Both the position numbers and the translations under genes were made by a program. 7,376 nucleotides of DNA from an uncultured Clostridia bacterium (GTDB lineage: Bacteria; Bacillota; Clostridia; Christensenellales; UBA1242). Below the pieces are notes generated by a model. It worked only from the letters and a program-made list of their open reading frames with translations. It did not search any database and was not told where the DNA came from. Location of the stretch: positions 1 through 7,376 of the forward strand of contig CANQHS010000041.1 in NCBI GenBank assembly GCA_947623795.1. Reading direction: 5' to 3'. Below are positions 4,376 through 7,376 of the stretch, one piece after another; position 1 is the stretch's first letter, and every line of letters begins with the position of its first letter.

Positions 4376-6799
4376 TTAGTTTAAATATAGGCCCACTTCT
4401 TTTAGGGTTAATTTGGATTTTTTAATTAGAGGTTTGCATGGGTTAGTGCGGGTTTGAATTGGAATATCGTTTACATCAACTGTTTGAATGTTACCATCCT
4501 TATCGCAAAGCACAACTTCACCTGTTACAATTGGCGAAATTATTGCAAAAATTTGCTCTTTGCCCGTGATTATTTTTAGGCCTTTTCTGTTTCTTGCACC
4601 AATTGGAATTTCATTTAAGCTAAATTTCTTTGCGTTTGCTTCTGGAGTTACAACAAGCACCCTATCGAGTGTGTTTACAAGGCTTGCAAAAATAACTTTT
4701 GCTTTGTCGTTCAAACTCATGCCAATAACTCCGCCGCTATTGCGTTTTGTAACAGGAACGCTGCTATATTCCACATTAACAGCCATGCCATCGCTTCCAA
4801 CCATGAGTAGGCTTGGTGTGTTATCATTAACTTGAACGTTAACAAGGCGGTCAAAATCTTTAAGTTTAAGTGCGATGCTGCCCGATTTTAGTGTTTCATA
4901 TTCGGTTGTTTCGATGCGTTTAATGTAGCCATCTTGCGTTGTCATAACAAGTTCTTTGGCTTCCTTAAGTTCATTTTCATCGAAGAGTGCCACAATCTTT
5001 TCCTTTGTTTCCGCATGGGTTATTTGGCTGAAATTTGTGCCTTTTGTGGCGAATTTTGCGTTTGGAATATCGCGGACATTAATCTTAAAGAAATTGCCAA
5101 AGTTAGTGAACGCGCAAACTGCGCTGTTCATGCTTGTGTGCACCATAATTTTGTGAAGTGCGTTGATGTTGTCATATTTATATGTTGGATTGGCGTTTTG
5201 AATTTGCTTGATATCTAATGTTTTAAGCCTAAATCCGTCATTTGTTAGTGCAACTGCACACTCTGTGTCGAGCAATTTTTCGATTGGAGTTATATCATAA
5301 TTTTCAAAGTCGGTCACAATTTGAGTTTTTCTTGGAGTAGCATATTTCTCTTTGATTGCTGTCAACTCTTTTTTGATAACTGCATATTGTTTTTCTTGGT
5401 TATTTAAAATTGCGGTGAGTTCCTTAATTTGCTTTCTAAGTTCGGCAAGTTCTTGTTGCAATTTTTCGGTTTCAAGGTTAGTTAATCTACTCAAACGCAT
5501 ATCTAAAATGGCTTGTGTTTGAATATCGGTCAATTTAAACCTTTCCATCAACCTTGTTTTTGCTTCGACTGTGGATTTTGAGGATTTAATAATTTTTACG
5601 ACTTCATCAATATTTTGAATTGCAATGCACAAGCCTTCCACAATGTGCGCTCTCGCTTTAGCTTTTTCCAAATCGAATTTTGTGCGTCGCACAATGATAT
5701 TAAGTTGGAATTTGATGTAATAATTTAAATAATCTAACAATCCTAATTGTTTTGGGCTACCGTCCGCGATTGCAACAACGTTATAGTTAAAGTTAAGTTG
5801 CATATCTGTGTGTTTTAGCAAAAGCGCAATAATGTTATTTACATCTGCATCTTTTTTAACTTGAATTACAGCGCGCATGCCGGTTTTGTCGCTCTCGTCT
5901 TGAATTGCGGAAATGTCGGCAAGTTCGTCTTTCAACTTCTCTTTAAGGTCGCTTATTGACTTCAAAAATTCAGCCTTATTCACTTGATAAGGAAGTTCGG
6001 TTATAACAATGTTAGTTTTACCATTTTTGTCATCTTCCGTGTGGAAAACTGCACGCATTGTGACTTTCCCGCGACCGGTTGTGTAGGCTTCCACCATATC
6101 GTTTGACGCACAAACCATGCCTCCAGTTGGAAAATCTGGACCTTTCACGATTTTTAGCATCTCGTTAAGAGAAATATTTGGATTGTCGATATATGCGATA
6201 CAGCCATCAATCATTTCGCCCAAATTGTGTGTTGGAATATTTGTTGCAAGGCCGACTGCGATGCCCGAAGCACCGTTGACAAACAAATTTGGGAATCGGC
6301 CGGTTAGATAGTCCGGCTCTTTTAGCGTGTCATCAAAGTTAAAGCTATAAGTTACAGTATCTTTGTCCAAATCGCTCATAAGTTCAAGTGCGAGCGGGCT
6401 TAATCTAACTTCGGTGTAACGCATTGCGGCTGGCGGATCGCCATCAATAGAGCCAAAGTTCCCGTGTCCTTCAACAAGGCGCTCGCCCATAACGAAATCT
6501 TGAGCCATCCTCACCATCGCCCCATACACCGAACTATCGCCGTGCGGGTGGAATTTACCAAGTGTGTCACCCACAATACGGGCAGATTTTTTAAAAGGCT
6601 TATCTGGCGTGACGCCCAATTCAAGCATATCGAACAAAATTCTGCGTTGAACGGGTTTTAAGCCGTCTTCCACACGAGGAAGTGCCCTATCCATGATGAC
6701 ATATTCGCTGTATGGGAGCATGGAAATGGACATTATTTCTTCAACTGTTTTTTCAAACATATTGCCGGTTGTTGGCGTTTCAATTTTCTTTTCTTTCAT
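4376..6799 (-). CDS. parC: Type IIA DNA topoisomerase subunit A (topoisomerase IV ParC / GyrA family)
   Basis: This subunit cuts and rejoins DNA in the A2B2 complex that passes one duplex through another. Catalytic Arg127-Tyr128 lie in AAMRYTE; the QRR triad is at 51-53, the HPHGD loop at 84-88, and the DNA-bending Ile is I180 in NGASGIAVG. The tower follows, then the coiled coil and its exit gate (about 365-485, with ILDMRLSRLT at 431-440). Six beta-pinwheel blades start near 513, 559, 616, 664, 713 and 761. Length (807 aa) is normal for either GyrA or ParC. The GyrA box (QRRGGKG-like) expected after the first blade strand is missing; residues 535-548 read NANPTYKYDNINAL. That favours topoisomerase IV, although strong similarity to GyrA remains and automated pipelines may call it gyrase A. 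The QRDR has Ser89 but Gly93 where Asp/Glu is usual. The gene overlaps the B subunit by one base (TAATG) and has a strong AAGGGGAAG site inside it. Family certain, parC versus gyrA less so. Confidence 0.93.
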   Translation of the reverse strand: MKEKKIETPTTGNMFEKTVEEIMSISMLPYSEYVIMDRALPRVEDGLKPVQRRILFDMLELGVTPDKPFKKSARIVGDTLGKFHPHGDSSVYGAMVRMAQDFVMGERLVEGHGNFGSIDGDPPAAMRYTEVRLSPLALELMSDLDKDTVTYSFNFDDTLKEPDYLTGRFPNLFVNGASGIAVGLATNIPTHNLGEMIDGCIAYIDNPNISLNEMLKIVKGPDFPTGGMVCASNDMVEAYTTGRGKVTMRAVFHTEDDKNGKTNIVITELPYQVNKAEFLKSISDLKEKLKDELADISAIQDESDKTGMRAVIQVKKDADVNNIIALLLKHTDMQLNFNYNVVAIADGSPKQLGLLDYLNYYIKFQLNIIVRRTKFDLEKAKARAHIVEGLCIAIQNIDEVVKIIKSSKSTVEAKTRLMERFKLTDIQTQAILDMRLSRLTNLETEKLQQELAELRKQIKELTAILNNQEKQYAVIKKELTAIKEKYATPRKTQIVTDFENYDITPIEKLLDTECAVALTNDGFRLKTLDIKQIQNANPTYKYDNINALHKIMVHTSMNSAVCAFTNFGNFFKINVRDIPNAKFATKGTNFSQITHAETKEKIVALFDENELKEAKELVMTTQDGYIKRIETTEYETLKSGSIALKLKDFDRLVNVQVNDNTPSLLMVGSDGMAVNVEYSSVPVTKRNSGGVIGMSLNDKAKVIFASLVNTLDRVLVVTPEANAKKFSLNEIPIGARNRKGLKIITGKEQIFAIISPIVTGEVVLCDKDGNIQTVDVNDIPIQTRTNPCKPLIKKSKLTLKEVGLYLN

Positions 6800-7376
6800 T
6801 ACTTATCTTCCCCTTCCGTGTCTTTATCGAAATTGTCAAGTCTGTTGAAATTTGCAAATTTATTAATATAATCCTTTCTTGGTCCAACATCGTCGCCCAT
6901 CCACATTGTTATCTCTTTGTCTGCCAAAACTGCGTCTTCAAGTGTAACGCGGATCATGCTTCGTTTTGCTGGGTCCATTGTGGTTGTCCAAAGTTGTTCG
7001 GCGCTCATTTCGCCAAGCCCTTTATAGCGCTGGATTGTGTAGTTCTTTAAATTTTTAGTGTAATCCGCAAGCTCTTCATCAGAATAACAATATTTTTGTT
7101 TCCCGCTAGTTTCTACCATGTATAGTGGTGGCATGCCTACATAAATATTGCCATTTGTGATAAGTGGACGCATATAGCGGAAAAAGAAAGTCAACAAAAT
7201 GCATCTAATGTGCATACCGTCTTGGTCGGCATCACTTAGGATAATGATTTTGTTATATTTTAAATTCTCAAGTTTGAAATCTTCCCCAATTCCCGTGCCT
7301 ATTGCGCCTATAATTGTGCGGATTTCCTCATTTGCAAGCACTTGGTCTATACGCTTCTTCTCGCTGTTTAATGGCT
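6799..7376 (-). CDS. parE: Type IIA DNA topoisomerase subunit B, C-terminal part (ParE/GyrB family; N-terminus outside window)
   Basis: This is the ATPase subunit that partners the neighbouring A subunit. Only the last 191 residues are in the window; the open frame runs off the right edge, and full-length proteins are about 640-650 aa, so the ATPase and transducer domains are missing. The visible part starts with KKRIDQVLANEEIRTIIGA and enters the TOPRIM fold, whose Mg-binding DxD motif is in SDADQDGMHIR (7219-7233 covers D-A-D-Q-D). The RYKGLGEM block, a GyrB/ParE hallmark, and QLWTTTMDP follow. Near the end, MGDDVGPRKDY replaces the usual MGDxVEPR, with Gly for Glu. There is no long insertion, which fits Gram-positive enzymes. 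An acidic tail (DKDTEGEDK) ends in TAA, whose last A is the first base of the next ATG. I name it parE because its partner lacks a GyrA box; gyrB remains possible. Confidence 0.93.
   Translation of the reverse strand, partial: PLNSEKKRIDQVLANEEIRTIIGAIGTGIGEDFKLENLKYNKIIILSDADQDGMHIRCILLTFFFRYMRPLITNGNIYVGMPPLYMVETSGKQKYCYSDEELADYTKNLKNYTIQRYKGLGEMSAEQLWTTTMDPAKRSMIRVTLEDAVLADKEITMWMGDDVGPRKDYINKFANFNRLDNFDKDTEGEDK
6807..6815 (-). promoter_or_regulatory. Shine-Dalgarno of the subunit A gene, inside the subunit B gene
   Basis: AAGGGGAAG on the minus strand lies 7 nt before the ATG at 6799 and encodes part of the acidic tail of the B subunit. Together with the TAATG overlap it decides the start of the A subunit and ties synthesis of the two partners together, as suits an A2B2 enzyme. 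Confidence 0.75.

Noticed and set aside
4934..5218. Plus-strand frames opposite the topoisomerase genes (also 4488-4835, 6117-6311, 6712-7050)
   Set aside because: All lie antisense to strongly conserved topoisomerase coding sequence and show no domain of their own.

Overview
The window reads as chromosomal DNA from a low-GC Gram-positive bacterium, most likely a member or relative of the Clostridia. Three things point there: a YlmC/YmxH-type PRC-barrel gene next to nrdR, an ABC-F protein of the YkpA/YbiT subfamily, and type IIA topoisomerase subunits with clostridial-style motifs. Base composition is AT-rich, with some stretches of only about 15-25% GC. All supported genes lie on the minus strand, so transcription runs from the right edge to the left. 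I see no tRNA, rRNA, CRISPR array, transposase or phage gene.

From right to left, the first unit is a topoisomerase operon. It holds the C-terminal part of a ParE/GyrB-type ATPase subunit (cut by the right edge), a complete ParC/GyrA-type cleavage subunit (807 aa, TAATG overlap with the first gene), and an M16-family zinc peptidase (411 aa, one base after the topoisomerase stop). The second unit is a short YlmC-like gene with its own TTGACA promoter and an intrinsic terminator that starts inside its stop codon. The third unit is nrdR, a small basic ORF of unknown function, and a PAP2-family membrane phosphatase, closed by a strong intrinsic terminator. The last gene is an ABC-F translation factor that runs off the left edge.

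The content is mostly housekeeping: DNA topology, control of ribonucleotide reductase genes, lipid phosphate turnover and ribosome-associated ATPase function. I do not see a convincing novel multi-gene system. The points that deserve a second look are details: an ABC-F whose NBD2 P-loop and NBD1 signature, which form one composite ATP site, are both degenerate; a topoisomerase A subunit without a GyrA box and with Gly at the quinolone-sensing acidic position; a NrdR-box-like site upstream of nrdR; a possibly leaderless ylmC; and an unusual C-terminus in NrdR.

The longest gap between genes is about 160 bases (2584-2744). It holds the nrdR promoter region and the ylmC terminator. No gene-free stretch exceeds 300 bases.
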